DNA of 39,808 nt from Bartonella sp. AU55XJBT (GCF_028618525.1 NZ_JAQITC010000018.1:1-39808); one strand, 5' to 3'. Numbered from the stretch's first letter, positions 1 to 8,505 are shown. Notes: generated by a model from the letters alone, not told the origin. Program-made: numbers and translations.

Positions 1-408
1 TAATAACCCAAAAACTATATTATAAATATAACAAAATATTACCATTTATAACATAAAAATATACATTAAAACGATATAGAATTCTTTTTTATTTTTTATA
101 AAATAATAACAATTATTTATATATTATTTATTATTTCTATAAAAGTATACATTTATACTGTATCAAAAAAAATCAATTCTTTCTCTCACAACTTAATTGT
201 CTTATCAGTCACTTTCATTATAAAAGTGGTATTCTATCCCCAGAAAACAATAGCTATGATAGCTAATAAAGGGAAGGATATTAATTGTAACAATGATCAC
301 GAGGCTATTTTTGCAAGTGCATAGAAATTATATTTTTATACTTGCATCAATAACTTTGATTTTAACATATAAATGAAGCTATTAACATATTTTAATATAG
401 GATTGTGT
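1..408. other. AT-rich intergenic region upstream of ptrB
   Basis: No gene is visible. The stretch is very AT-rich. It contains a short dyad, TAGCTA-TGA-TAGCTA, at 251-265, about 145 bases before the chosen ptrB start, which could be a protein-binding site. I found no convincing -35/-10 pair; TTGCAT at 342-347 followed by an AT-rich stretch is the nearest candidate. Confidence 0.5.
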
Positions 409-2508
409 ATGACCCGCACTTTTACAATTCCTCCCAAAGCATCTAGAATCACTCATAAGGAAATATATCACGGTATTTTTCGTGATGATCCCTATCATTG
501 GCTACGCGCATCTAACTGGCAAGATGTTTTTAAAAATCCTAACTGTCTTGATCCCAATATTCGACATCATCTCGAAAAAGAAAATGCTTATCAAGCAGCT
601 CAAATGGCTGACACAAAGCCATTAAGAGATTTGCTTTTTGCTGAAATGAAAAGCAGAATCCAAGAGAATGATAGTTCTGTTCCTATAAAAAATGGACCTT
701 TTGCTTACGGATTTTCTTATGTTACCGGAGGACAACAACCACATTATTTTCGGATACCAAGGAATGGTGGAGAAAAACATGTTTATCTTAATGGTGATCT
801 TTTGGCTGAAGATAAAGAATATTTCAATTTTGGCTCAGTCCAAGAATCTCCTGATCATAGGTATGTTGTATGGACCTATGACGATAAAGGATCAGAGTTT
901 TATACAGCTAAAATTCGTAATTTAGAAACATTATCTGATTTTACGGACACCATAATTGATACATCCGGACAAATTGTGTGGGATGCTCAATCTGAAGGTT
1001 TTTTCTATACAAAGGTGGATGAAAATCACCGTCCTTCAGAGCTCTATTATCATCGCTTAAACACGGATCAATCACAAGATAAGCTTATTTTTCATGAAGA
1101 TAATCCAGGTTTTTTCTTAAATGTAAGCGGTTCTAAGCTCCATGATGTTATTTATATTAATATTCATGATCATGAAACCTCAGAGATCTGGTTAATTCCT
1201 GCTAAAACGCCTCTTAGCGTTCCTCAATGTGTACGAAAACGGCAAAAAGGTGTTGAATATTCACTTACAGAAGGTGGTGATGTCTTTTATATTCTTACGA
1301 ATTTAGATAATGCAAAGGACTTTAAAATTATGGTTGCGCCGTATACAGCTCCGCAATCAGAAAATTGGTCAGAGCTTGTGTCCCATCAGCTTGGATGTTT
1401 AATCCTATCCCATGATGCGTATCAAGACTTTCTTATTTGGTTCGAACGCTTTGAAGGGCTTCCTCGTATAAAAATTATGGAGCGTACGACGAAACAAATC
1501 CATACCATTGCTTTTGATGAAGAGGCTTATTCTTTAGGTCTGCAAGGTGCAGCGGAATATGATAGTCAGTTCATTCGCTTTTCTTATTCATCTATGACAA
1601 CGCCTGATCAAGTATTTGATTATGAGATGAAAAGTCGCAAACGGATATTGTTAAAGACGCAAATAATTCCCTCAGGGCATAATAAAGATGAATATATAAC
1701 GCGGCGTATTATGGCCATCGCAGAGGATGGTGAAAAAATTCCCATCTCACTTTTTTATCATAAAAAGACACCTCTTAATGGTTGTGCACCTTGTCTGCTT
1801 TACGGTTATGGTGCTTATGGGATCTCTATTCCTGCCAGTTTCAATAGTAATATCCTCTCTCTTGTAAACAGAGGTTTTATTTATGCTATTGCCCATATTC
1901 GCGGAGGCAAAGAAAAAGGGGTTGAATGGTATGAGAAAGGAAAACATCTTTTTAAATATAATACATTTACCGATTTTATTGCTTGTGGGCGTTATCTTGT
2001 AAACAATAAATTCACAGCCCATGATCGGCTAATTGCGCATGGTGGTTCGGCAGGAGGCATGTTGATGGGGGCGATTGCTAATATAGCACCACAGGATTTT
2101 GCTGGGATTATAGCCAATGTACCTTTTGTTGATGTTTTAACTACCATGTTAGATGCTTCATTACCACTAACGCCCCCTGAATGGCCTGAATGGGGAAATC
2201 CTCTTGAATCAGAAGAGGATTATAAACTGATTGCTTCCTATTCACCCTATGATAACGTCAAAGCGCAAAAATACCCTCCTATGCTTGTGATCGCAGGATT
2301 AACCGATCCTCGTGTAACTTACTGGGAACCTGCAAAATGGGTAGCAAAATTGCGTGAGTTAAAAACAGATGATAATGCAATTTTATTACGTATTAACATG
2401 GATTCAGGGCACGCTGGTGCGGCTGGGCGTTTTTCAAAGCTAGAAGAAGTAGCCTATATCTATGCATATATTATAAAGATAGCAGGAAAAACTGTTGCTA
2501 ATCTATAA
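409..2508 (+). CDS. ptrB: Oligopeptidase B (protease II, S9 family)
   Basis: This is a cytosolic serine peptidase of the prolyl oligopeptidase family that cuts small peptides after basic residues. An N-terminal beta-propeller region precedes a C-terminal alpha/beta-hydrolase domain. The nucleophile motif GGSAGG places Ser at residue 547; Asp633 (GLTDPR) and His668 (SGHAG) complete the triad. At 699 aa the length is normal for the family. I chose the ATG at 409, preceded by AGGA, over the ATG at 373, which would add 12 residues. It is a host gene that converges on sodB. A 13-bp interrupted hairpin lies just downstream. Confidence 0.9.
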   Translation: MTRTFTIPPKASRITHKEIYHGIFRDDPYHWLRASNWQDVFKNPNCLDPNIRHHLEKENAYQAAQMADTKPLRDLLFAEMKSRIQENDSSVPIKNGPFAYGFSYVTGGQQPHYFRIPRNGGEKHVYLNGDLLAEDKEYFNFGSVQESPDHRYVVWTYDDKGSEFYTAKIRNLETLSDFTDTIIDTSGQIVWDAQSEGFFYTKVDENHRPSELYYHRLNTDQSQDKLIFHEDNPGFFLNVSGSKLHDVIYINIHDHETSEIWLIPAKTPLSVPQCVRKRQKGVEYSLTEGGDVFYILTNLDNAKDFKIMVAPYTAPQSENWSELVSHQLGCLILSHDAYQDFLIWFERFEGLPRIKIMERTTKQIHTIAFDEEAYSLGLQGAAEYDSQFIRFSYSSMTTPDQVFDYEMKSRKRILLKTQIIPSGHNKDEYITRRIMAIAEDGEKIPISLFYHKKTPLNGCAPCLLYGYGAYGISIPASFNSNILSLVNRGFIYAIAHIRGGKEKGVEWYEKGKHLFKYNTFTDFIACGRYLVNNKFTAHDRLIAHGGSAGGMLMGAIANIAPQDFAGIIANVPFVDVLTTMLDASLPLTPPEWPEWGNPLESEEDYKLIASYSPYDNVKAQKYPPMLVIAGLTDPRVTYWEPAKWVAKLRELKTDDNAILLRINMDSGHAGAAGRFSKLEEVAYIYAYIIKIAGKTVANL

Positions 2509-2521
2509 TATTTTTATTTTA

Positions 2522-2554
2522 AAGTCCCTACAGTTCACTGGATTATAGGGACTT
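2522..2554. terminator. Hairpin between convergent ptrB and sodB
   Basis: AAGTCCCTA (2522-2530) pairs with TAGGGACTT (2546-2554), and CAGT-TC-ACTG inside the loop extends the stem. It lies 13 bases after the ptrB stop and 28 bases past the sodB stop. Neither strand has a good T-run directly after the stem, so it may be a weak bidirectional terminator or a 3'-end stabilising hairpin. Confidence 0.5.
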
Positions 2555-2582
2555 AGAGACATTAAGAAATTATCGAGGCAGC

Positions 2583-3185
2583 TTACAATCCGCAATCTTC
2601 ATAAAGTTTTAAAACATAATCCCAATTAATCAAATGATCTACGAAAGCTTCAAGATATTTCGGACGAGCATTACGGTAGTCAATGTAATAGGAATGTTCC
2701 CACACATCCACACCTAGAATAGGCTGAGCATCATAAACCAAAGGATTTTCACCATTCGGCGTTTTCATAATTTCAAGCTTACCATTTTTAACAGCAACCC
2801 ATGCCCATCCGGAGCCAAATTGAGCACCAGCAGTAGCAATAAAATCAGCACGGAATTTGTCATAGCCACCTAGATCAGATTCAATAGCTTTTGCTAGTTT
2901 TTCAGGCATCTTTTGACCACCACCATCTTTTTTCATCCAATGCCAAAAATGGTTATGATTGTAATATTGCGCTGCATTATTAAACAAACCAATATTTTTT
3001 CCAAAACTTTTTTTCACAATTTCTTCAAGACTTTCATTTTCCAAGCCTGCCTCTTTTATAAGGTTGTTGGTATTGGTAAGATAAGCGAGGTGATGCTTAT
3101 CATGATGATATTCAAGTGTTTCGCGTGACATATAGGGTGCAAGAGCATCGTAATCATAAGGCAATGCAGCCAATTCAAAAGCCAT
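2583..3185 (-). CDS. sodB: Superoxide dismutase [Fe] (Fe/Mn family)
   Basis: This enzyme converts superoxide to hydrogen peroxide and oxygen in the cytoplasm. The 200-aa length is typical. The four metal ligands are visible: His27 (YHHDKHH), His77 (YNHNHFWHW), Asp160 and His164 (DVWEHSYY). The AQFGSGWAW stretch favours the iron-type branch, though metal choice cannot be settled from sequence. A strong GAGGAG site lies about 9 bases before the ATG. It is a monocistronic host gene with no relation to the prophage. Confidence 0.95.
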   Translation of the reverse strand: MAFELAALPYDYDALAPYMSRETLEYHHDKHHLAYLTNTNNLIKEAGLENESLEEIVKKSFGKNIGLFNNAAQYYNHNHFWHWMKKDGGGQKMPEKLAKAIESDLGGYDKFRADFIATAGAQFGSGWAWVAVKNGKLEIMKTPNGENPLVYDAQPILGVDVWEHSYYIDYRNARPKYLEAFVDHLINWDYVLKLYEDCGL

Positions 3186-4068
3186 TTAAAAATCTCCTCG
3201 ATTCTAATTGTTAAGCTCACTCCAAAAATCTAATTTGCCATTTGCAGCTCCCAAAAGCAAATGTTGAATGCTTTTATATATGTTAATTAATTTTAATGTC
3301 TCTCTTTTTATAAAAGGAGCTTTTAGGAAATGTATGCTAACCAATCAAAAGGGACACGGGTCTATATAAATAGTGCCTTCTGAAGATTTTTTACATCTAC
3401 GAATGGATAAAAATAGCATGATTTTTTGAATAAAAAGTAAAGTGAAAAAGCTATCATTCTTTGTTTTTATACCTAAAAATATTTTTTCAAATAGCACATA
3501 AAATACTTTTAATTTTTTGCAAAATTTTTCAACTTACTGGTGTACAAGGGTGTTTACAACAGAATATCAAGTCATGTTTTTAAGAGACATTGCTTAATAC
3601 GCTTGATTTCATTTTGTAGCGCTATCCCTGAACAATATGACATAATAACATATAAAATGAGTGGACATTACCATCTTTACACTTAATAAAAGAGCACAGC
3701 AGGCTATCATACACTTCGCCAGTTCTCAATGTGGTGACAGCTTTTGTTTTAATTGAGTAAGATGAGTTTTGAATATATCAAAAAAAGCAAAGCATATGCT
3801 CATTTATTAGAGATATAAACGATAAGATTTTCATCTTCTGTTTTTAGGAAATTAATAAAAGAGCAAAATAATTGATGGATAAATCATTGTGACTTGTGTT
3901 AAAAGAATAACTATCTATCTGTTTCTATTAGCAATTTGTATCGATGCAGTATCGTACAAGGTGTAGAGACTTTGTAATAAAAAAGTAAGGTCTTTGATTT
4001 TCAGATATTGCGTCCAGTGACAGGAATCGCTATAAGGTGAAAAAGTAATTATAAGGCGTATTTTCTTT
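3186..4068. other. Intergenic region between sodB and tRNA-Gln
   Basis: About 880 bases without a supportable gene. The first 100 bases should hold the sodB promoter. The rest is AT-rich with many stops in all frames; an 81-codon frame on the minus strand overlaps the tRNA and has no family resemblance. No repeats or mobile-element ends were seen. Confidence 0.5.
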
Positions 4069-4143
4069 TGGGGTATAGCCAAGCGGTAAGGCACCGGTTT
4101 TTGGTACCGGCATTCCCTGGTTCGAATCCAGGTACCCCAGCCA
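4069..4143 (+). tRNA. tRNA-Gln (anticodon TTG)
   Basis: The acceptor stem TGGGGTA/TACCCCA (4069-4075 with 4133-4139), discriminator G4140 and encoded CCA (4141-4143) are all present. The anticodon arm CCGGT-TTTTGGT-ACCGG gives anticodon TTG. The T-arm is CCTGG-TTCGAAT-CCAGG. Its 3' end forms the left copy of the prophage attachment repeat, so insertion leaves the tRNA intact. Confidence 0.95.
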
Positions 4144-4159
4144 TACTTTAATGAAATCA
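4129..4159 (+). repeat. attL core (left copy of 31-bp direct repeat)
   Basis: Identical to 36318-36348. With one mismatch (C4128 against T36317) the match extends left to 4121, giving 39 bp. The repeat spans the tRNA-Gln 3' end including CCA and 16 bases beyond. The mismatch is on the phage side at the right end, so strand exchange must lie 3' of it. Confidence 0.93.
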
Positions 4160-4223
4160 ATGAGTTATCGGAAAGTACGGGAATTTTATTTCCGTTGATT
4201 CCTTTAACTTATTTCCCACCTAT

Positions 4224-4230
4224 CCCTAAC
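4224..4230 (+). promoter_or_regulatory. Candidate integrase arm-type site CCCTAAC (left)
   Basis: CCCTAAC occurs 65 bp inside attL. The same heptamer in the same orientation occurs at 4997-5003 (over the int stop codon, sharing CCCTAACTTTTTT with this copy) and twice near attR at 36233 and 36253. Arm sites for tyrosine integrases sit at such distances from the core. Assignment is inference. Confidence 0.35.
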
Positions 4231-4289
4231 TTTTTTATAGCTTATACCCAATCATTTTATCTAGATAACTGGATTTGCTAGCAGGGCGC

Positions 4290-4330
4290 TTGACTCTTAT
4301 TTTTATTAATCGTATAGTGACGATATACGA
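4290..4330 (+). promoter_or_regulatory. Promoter and operator of higBA-1
   Basis: TTGACT (4290-4295), a 17-bp spacer and TATAGT (4313-4318) form a near-consensus sigma70 promoter. An inverted repeat, TCGTATA-N7-TATACGA (4310-4330), covers the -10 and start point. This is the expected place for autorepression by the HigA antitoxin. Confidence 0.75.
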
Positions 4331-4342
4331 CAAGGGGCGGTA

Positions 4343-4624
4343 ATGGCAATTGTGAGTTTCAAACATAAGGGCTTAAAATTATTTTATACAACAGGTTCTA
4401 CAAAAGCTATTCAACCAGATCACGTAAAAAAATTACGCGTTATCTTGACGGCTTTAACAAGTGCTACGACGCCTGAAATGTTGAGAGCACCTGCTTTTAA
4501 AATGCATCCTCTTAAAGGTGAACTTACAGGATACTATTCTATATGGGTGAATGGAAATTGGCGTGTTACTTTTCGCTTTATAGGAACAGATGTGGAGCTT
4601 GTTGATTATCAAGATTACCATTGA
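4343..4624 (+). CDS. higB: HigB/RelE-family mRNA interferase toxin (copy 1)
   Basis: The 93-aa product has the small RelE/HigB fold signature: a basic N-terminal half and the C-terminal strand NWRVTFRFIG...DYQDYH. Family members cleave mRNA on the ribosome. It is first of a toxin-then-antitoxin pair, typical of higBA, with higA 18 bases downstream. A GGGGCGG-like site precedes the ATG. It lies between attL and the integrase, a usual cargo position that may stabilise the prophage. It is about 60% identical to the second toxin at 13039-13320, and the last 22 residues are the same. Confidence 0.88.
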   Translation: MAIVSFKHKGLKLFYTTGSTKAIQPDHVKKLRVILTALTSATTPEMLRAPAFKMHPLKGELTGYYSIWVNGNWRVTFRFIGTDVELVDYQDYH

Positions 4625-4642
4625 TGAAAGGAACGAAAACAA

Positions 4643-4942
4643 ATGATGCATAACCCCGCACATCCGGGTGAAGTTCTAAAAGTAGCTTTTTTGGAAGAAA
4701 TGGGGATAACAATACAAAAATTAGCTGATCATCTCCATATGACAAGAGCTTCTCTATCAAGAGTGATTAACGGTCATGCTGCTATGAGTACCGAGCTTGC
4801 GATTAAATTAGAGTTGGCTGGTTTTAGTAAAGCAAAATTTTGGTTGGATATGCAAACAAACTATAATTTATGGCAAACAATGCAACAGGCACAACCAACT
4901 ATTTCTCCTCTAATTTCTGATGCACCTCAAACGCCGCTTTGA
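4643..4942 (+). CDS. higA: HigA-family antitoxin, XRE helix-turn-helix (copy 1)
   Basis: This 99-aa protein begins with the HigA hallmark HPGEVLK, followed by a helix-turn-helix (residues ~23-60, including MTRASLSRVINGH) and a C-terminal helical tail. It should neutralise the upstream toxin and repress the promoter at 4290-4330. AAAGGAACG lies upstream. Translation could begin at either of two adjacent ATGs. It converges on the integrase gene. Confidence 0.88.
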   Translation: MMHNPAHPGEVLKVAFLEEMGITIQKLADHLHMTRASLSRVINGHAAMSTELAIKLELAGFSKAKFWLDMQTNYNLWQTMQQAQPTISPLISDAPQTPL

Positions 4943-4996
4943 TTGCGTTCATAATTTTTACGGGGCTTTGGTTTGTTTTCTTACTGTCAACCATGC

Positions 4997-5003
4997 CCCT
5001 AAC
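4997..5003 (+). promoter_or_regulatory. Candidate integrase arm-type site CCCTAAC at int 3' end
   Basis: The heptamer overlaps the int stop codon. Its 13-base context CCCTAACTTTTTT is identical to that of the copy at 4224. It is about 840 bp from the core, farther than usual for an arm site, so it could be coincidental. Confidence 0.25.
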
Positions 5004-6036
5004 TTTTTTGAAGTTTTTTGATAGCTTCTATTGCGAGACGTTTGCGATCTGCGCTTTTTGTGTAAAGAGATGCCATGTTATCTTCTGTCCAGCCAAAAAG
5101 CGCTTTCATTTGTGAAACCGTAGCACCGGCATTAGCTGCGCGGGTGGCCGCTAATTTTCGCAATCCATGAGCTGATTTTTTAATACCTGCTGCATTACAA
5201 GCTTTACGAAACAGATTACCAAAACTTTCTTTAGTCAGTTTTTTACCTTCTTTTCCACAAATAAATGTTTCATCACCTACGGGACCAATTTTAAGGGTTT
5301 CTGCAAGTTCTGGTAAAATAGGTAGAAAAACATCTGTTTTAAATTGGCTCTTTTCTGTTTTGAGATGAATAATATTATCTTTAACATCTTTCCAGCCGAT
5401 ACGAACGGCATCACCACGGCGTAAACCTGTATACAAAAGGACGTCAATCCATACACGTTCATGAGTACCGACAGACCAATGATGATAATATTTATCTATA
5501 TCTTCTTCTAACCATGGGGTGAAACCTTCTGCGTTAAAGGATTTTGGTGGTTTTATGTTAAAAGCGGGGTTTCTGTTTAAAAGAGCATTATCAACCGCCC
5601 AATTAAAAAGACCGTTTAAAGCCGTTAAAAAGTGTCTTGCTGCTGCGGGAGTATTGCGCCTTCTTTCTACAGCATCAAGAATATGTTGTTTTTCTATGCT
5701 TTTATAGGCGCGATTACCAATATGTTTAGAAACATTATTCAGAATTCGATATTTAACTTTTTTTGTTGACTCTGATTGATTATGCCATTGCATGCTTTGT
5801 AAATACTGATGCAATAACCAGTCAAAAGACCCTTCTGTAAGCTTAGTGCGTTTCATTATCTTAGAAGAGTCATTTTGCACTTGCTTAAGGGCAAGTGTAT
5901 AATTGTCAACAAATTCTTGCGTTCCGTAAGTTCCTTCAATGCGAAACCGTGGTCCATGACCAATACGTACATACCATATGATTTTACCATGGCGTGTACG
6001 TTCACGAACAAGATAGGGTGGACGACGCTTTGGCAT
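4999..6036 (-). CDS. Phage integrase, tyrosine recombinase
   Basis: The 345-aa protein has all catalytic residues of the lambda-Int family: Arg206 (TGLRRGD), Lys229, His290 and Arg293 (HGLRK), Trp316 and Tyr325 (LYTKSADR). The N-terminal ~170 residues hold the arm- and core-binding regions. It inserts and, with a directionality factor, excises the phage at tRNA-Gln. Its ATG starts 2 bases after the stop codon of the small gene upstream, so the two are likely co-translated. Being last in the leftward early operon matches lambda. Confidence 0.95.
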   Translation of the reverse strand: MPKRRPPYLVRERTRHGKIIWYVRIGHGPRFRIEGTYGTQEFVDNYTLALKQVQNDSSKIMKRTKLTEGSFDWLLHQYLQSMQWHNQSESTKKVKYRILNNVSKHIGNRAYKSIEKQHILDAVERRRNTPAAARHFLTALNGLFNWAVDNALLNRNPAFNIKPPKSFNAEGFTPWLEEDIDKYYHHWSVGTHERVWIDVLLYTGLRRGDAVRIGWKDVKDNIIHLKTEKSQFKTDVFLPILPELAETLKIGPVGDETFICGKEGKKLTKESFGNLFRKACNAAGIKKSAHGLRKLAATRAANAGATVSQMKALFGWTEDNMASLYTKSADRKRLAIEAIKKLQKS

Positions 6037-6038
6037 GG

Positions 6039-6290
6039 CTAAAACTTTATGTCATCAACAGGGGGGCAGGATGGATTTGTACTACATTCTTCTTGCTCGT
6101 TTTCAAGAGGTGGAAAATCTTCAATACTATAAGCATTACTCCTTATTGTTGGTGGTGTTATAATTTTATTGATATGAATTAATAACTCTCCAGTAGGTTT
6201 GATTTCTACAACCTCTGCGCCTTGTTTTTTGGCTTCTCTTAAAGCGCGCGCAATGGCTGGTTGTGTTATGGTAGGTGGGCGGTGTGCCAT
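6039..6290 (-). CDS. Small protein just upstream of int; possible excision or regulatory factor
   Basis: An 83-aa protein beginning MAHRPPTITQ. The ATG at 6290 is preceded by AAGGGG; the frame is open farther upstream, but that part runs through a hairpin and has no ribosome site. Residues ~10-45 look like a small alpha/beta unit (ITQPAIARALREAKKQGAEV then EIKPTGELLIHI). Similar short proteins often sit before integrases in rhizobial prophages. A directionality factor is plausible by position only. The C-terminus is acidic and Pro/Cys-containing, with no known motif. Confidence 0.7.
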   Translation of the reverse strand: MAHRPPTITQPAIARALREAKKQGAEVVEIKPTGELLIHINKIITPPTIRSNAYSIEDFPPLENEQEECSTNPSCPPVDDIKF

Positions 6291-6316
6291 GTCAGTTCCC
6301 CTTAAATTTAGCTGCA

Positions 6317-6335
6317 ATTCACCCGTGTTGTGAAT
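6317..6335. repeat. Dyad ATTCAC-N7-GTGAAT upstream of the 83-aa gene
   Basis: A 6-bp inverted repeat lies 27 bases before the 6290 start codon. A near copy of its core (CACCCGTG-NN-GTGAATCA) occurs at 7851-7869, upstream of the ERF gene. Two copies in the leaders of two genes of one operon suggest a shared regulatory or RNA-processing element; the function is unknown. Confidence 0.5.
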
Positions 6336-6368
6336 CATGATTTTTTTTGAAAATTGTGGTAAGAGGGT

Positions 6369-6396
6369 GGGGGTGCTGGGAGGAGAAAGCACCCCC
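6369..6396 (-). terminator. GC-rich hairpin after the YqaJ exonuclease gene
   Basis: GGGGGTGC (6369-6376) and GCACCCCC (6389-6396) form a perfect 8-bp stem with a 12-base loop, starting 7 bases past the exonuclease stop. No T-run follows immediately on the minus strand, so it is a partial terminator or a 3'-end-protecting hairpin. Confidence 0.5.
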
Positions 6397-6402
6397 ATAA
6401 TG

Positions 6403-7026
6403 TCAAGCGGCTTTTGTTAAGATCTTTTGCATCTCTTGTTCTATTTCCCCTAAAAAGATTTCGACCGCTTGATTGATTTGTTCGATTTGTTCTTCATTAC
6501 GATTGATGCGTTTGATCTTCATTCTCAAACTAGTAGATTTGCCTACAAAGTTTGGATTATAGCTCATGAAATGACACCATTTACGTCCCGTGCAAGCCAT
6601 TTGGAATTGCATTTGTGCGATGTATTCAGGCTTGATAGTGTCATCTATAAAAAAGCGTAGATGATTTGGTGATTGTGGGCATTTAATCTCAATTAAACCG
6701 TCCTCACCAATAAGCCCATCGGGACTAGCACCAGCCATTTGGATTGTAGGATGTTGGACAAATCCACATCTTGTGACCTCTGTATCATAAATGAATGCAT
6801 ATTCTCTCAAGGCATCTTCTTCATGTTCAATGCCCCATTGCATAGCTGGCGTTATATAAGATTGGCTTATTTCCTCTGTTAATCGCTCTGTCATAAGCTT
6901 TATTTTGTACTCCTCATATTTGCTTGTAGGCGTTCCCTTGGCTGTTTTGCTAAGTATGTTATAAACGTTTGAAGCGGTGACTTTACCTAAACGGGCTTGA
7001 AACCATTCTGCTGTTCTTTGTTCCAT
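6403..7026 (-). CDS. YqaJ-family phage 5'-3' exonuclease
   Basis: The 207-aa protein has the YqaJ/lambda-exonuclease core. It opens with RTAEWFQARLGKVTASN, and the PD-(D/E)xK active site is Asp103 (GASPDG), Glu113 and Lys115 (LIEIK). It should resect double-stranded ends to make single strands for the ERF annealase, whose gene is directly upstream: the ERF stop codon is one base from this ATG. The pair replaces lambda exo/bet. Early, leftward expression from PL is inferred. Confidence 0.9.
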   Translation of the reverse strand: MEQRTAEWFQARLGKVTASNVYNILSKTAKGTPTSKYEEYKIKLMTERLTEEISQSYITPAMQWGIEHEEDALREYAFIYDTEVTRCGFVQHPTIQMAGASPDGLIGEDGLIEIKCPQSPNHLRFFIDDTIKPEYIAQMQFQMACTGRKWCHFMSYNPNFVGKSTSLRMKIKRINRNEEQIEQINQAVEIFLGEIEQEMQKILTKAA

Positions 7027-7027
7027 T

Positions 7028-7822
7028 TTACACCGCCGTTCCCTGTTCGTGTGAGGTTGCTATATCGGCATCTTGTATAGTAGAATCTGTTTCTACCTTT
7101 TGCCTGTTTTGTTTATCTTTCAAAAGATGTAATACCGTTTGTGCTTGTCCTTCAGACATATCGTCAAGCTTTTTGACATTGACATAAGTAAGTATTTTTT
7201 CTTCTTCTGTTTGGGTTTGTATTATGAGTCTTCTGATTTCATTGATCTGTTGTGGAAAAGCCTTTTTAATAGGTGTGTTCCCATCCGTATCATCATCTTC
7301 ACTCACGACATTAAGAAGCATGCCTAACAGATATCTGCGTGCGTATGTGATTGCAGAACCAACCGATTGTATATTTGATTTACATCCTTTAGTGTCATAA
7401 GGAAACTTTCCTTCTGTTGAGATTTTATTTCCAGACGGATGCGTCAAAGTCATTTCTATAATTATATTGTCTGAACTCTGTTCTTTGATACGAGAAAACA
7501 AAGCAAATCGGTGTTTTGCAAGAGTTTTCTTTACAGCATCAATGTACTGGTCAAGGGTTGCATATTGGCTGTTTGTATGGGTGTTTGTAGAGTTTTTTTG
7601 TATTTTTTGATATTCTATTTGCATATTCGAAAGATCACTGGCAAATCTTTCGTAGTTTTGTCGTTCTATTTCTTTTTCTCGTAAGGCAATGAGACGCTCG
7701 AGACGGTCCATATCGACATCATTTTCTAAGGCTCTGTTTAAAATACGTTCCATAGCAGTTTGTTTAACCGCTAAATGGTGTGTTTCTTCAATTTCTGTTA
7801 GGTTAGTGTTTTGTTCATTCAT
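7028..7822 (-). CDS. ERF-family single-strand annealing recombinase
   Basis: The 264-aa product carries the ERF signature around residues 155-182 (GSAITYARRYLLGM, then an acidic SEDDDTDGN). ERF proteins coat single-stranded DNA and anneal homologous strands, for recombination and genome circularisation. I chose the ATG at 7822 because GGAGGAAA precedes it; an in-frame ATG at 7837 overlaps that ribosome site. The N-terminal ~65 residues are charged and probably helical. It forms a recombination module with the YqaJ exonuclease. Confidence 0.9.
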   Translation of the reverse strand: MNEQNTNLTEIEETHHLAVKQTAMERILNRALENDVDMDRLERLIALREKEIERQNYERFASDLSNMQIEYQKIQKNSTNTHTNSQYATLDQYIDAVKKTLAKHRFALFSRIKEQSSDNIIIEMTLTHPSGNKISTEGKFPYDTKGCKSNIQSVGSAITYARRYLLGMLLNVVSEDDDTDGNTPIKKAFPQQINEIRRLIIQTQTEEEKILTYVNVKKLDDMSEGQAQTVLHLLKDKQNRQKVETDSTIQDADIATSHEQGTAV

Positions 7823-7850
7823 CTTGATTTCCTCCATTTAAAGCGTAACT

Positions 7851-7871
7851 CACCCGTGGCGTGAATCACGC
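7851..7871. repeat. Second copy of the CACCCGTG..GTGAATCA element
   Basis: CACCCGTGGCGTGAATCACG lies about 30 bases upstream of the ERF start and is nearly the same as 6321-6340. The dyad (CAC-N7-GTG) is shorter here. It sits between the beta-helix gene stop and the ERF ribosome site, so it is in a transcribed leader. Confidence 0.45.
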
Positions 7872-7899
7872 ATGTGTTAAAAGTTGTTTGGTTTGATTG

Positions 7900-8427
7900 T
7901 TAAATTTTTATATCTTGAAGAATTCTTGTTCTGTCGCAAATGTGGGCTTTCCCATAAATGTTAGCAAAACCATAAACTTTGGCATGGTCATAAATCTTGG
8001 CACGACCACGAACCACGGCAAAACCATAAACCTTGGCATGATCATAAACCCGTGCACGACCCAAAACGAAGGCGGTCTCATAAATCTTGGCATTTCCATA
8101 AATACGTGCATCACCATAAACCTTAGCGCCGCCAAAAACTTCTGCATTGTCATAAACCATGGCATCACCATAAACCGCGGCATCATCAGAAATCACGGCA
8201 TTTCCAAAAACCTGAGCATTTCCAAAAACATATCCACTGTCAAAGGATCTATGCGAACCCGCTACCCAGCAATTTCCCTCATGGCTTAGGTTGTCTTCAT
8301 GTTCTATAAATCCACCTAGATCACCTTTCTTGACGTTTCCAAAGTCTTTTAAAGCGCGGATACGGTGAAGGGTTTTACTTCTTCCAACCTCTGTTGTCTC
8401 ATCAGTCAGTTCGTATTTTTTTTTCAT
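7900..8427 (-). CDS. Hexapeptide-repeat left-handed beta-helix protein
   Basis: 175 aa. After a ~65-residue N-terminal part, residues ~67-168 are about 17 tandem six-residue units of the form (V/I)(Y/F)G(N/D/H)A, e.g. VYGDAMVYDNAEVFGGAKV, predicting a left-handed beta-helix. It resembles the E. coli YdcK type, whose function is unknown. No acyltransferase active-site loop is visible. AAGGAAA precedes the ATG. The gene sits in the PL operon between the acidic protein and ERF. The regular 18-base period also keeps the other strand open, so a 130-codon plus-strand frame here is a shadow. Confidence 0.8.
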   Translation of the reverse strand: MKKKYELTDETTEVGRSKTLHRIRALKDFGNVKKGDLGGFIEHEDNLSHEGNCWVAGSHRSFDSGYVFGNAQVFGNAVISDDAAVYGDAMVYDNAEVFGGAKVYGDARIYGNAKIYETAFVLGRARVYDHAKVYGFAVVRGRAKIYDHAKVYGFANIYGKAHICDRTRILQDIKI

Positions 8428-8505
8428 GATTTATTTCCTTTAAGTTAAAGTATTCCTTTGTCGCTCTTGAAAAGAACGGCATTGGCTTGTGTTATATTTT
8501 TTTTG

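Noticed and set aside
3915..4160. 81-codon minus-strand frame overlapping tRNA-Gln
   Set aside because: Runs through the tRNA and the attL core, with no ribosome site or family resemblance.
7900..8230. CRISPR-like array (regular repeats of ~18-36 bp)
   Set aside because: Repeats are degenerate, have no unique spacers, and encode a clean hexapeptide beta-helix on the minus strand.
7897..8289. 130-codon plus-strand frame opposite the beta-helix gene
   Set aside because: Mirror frame produced by the 18-bp periodic DNA; it has a low-complexity Asn/Ile/Thr composition.
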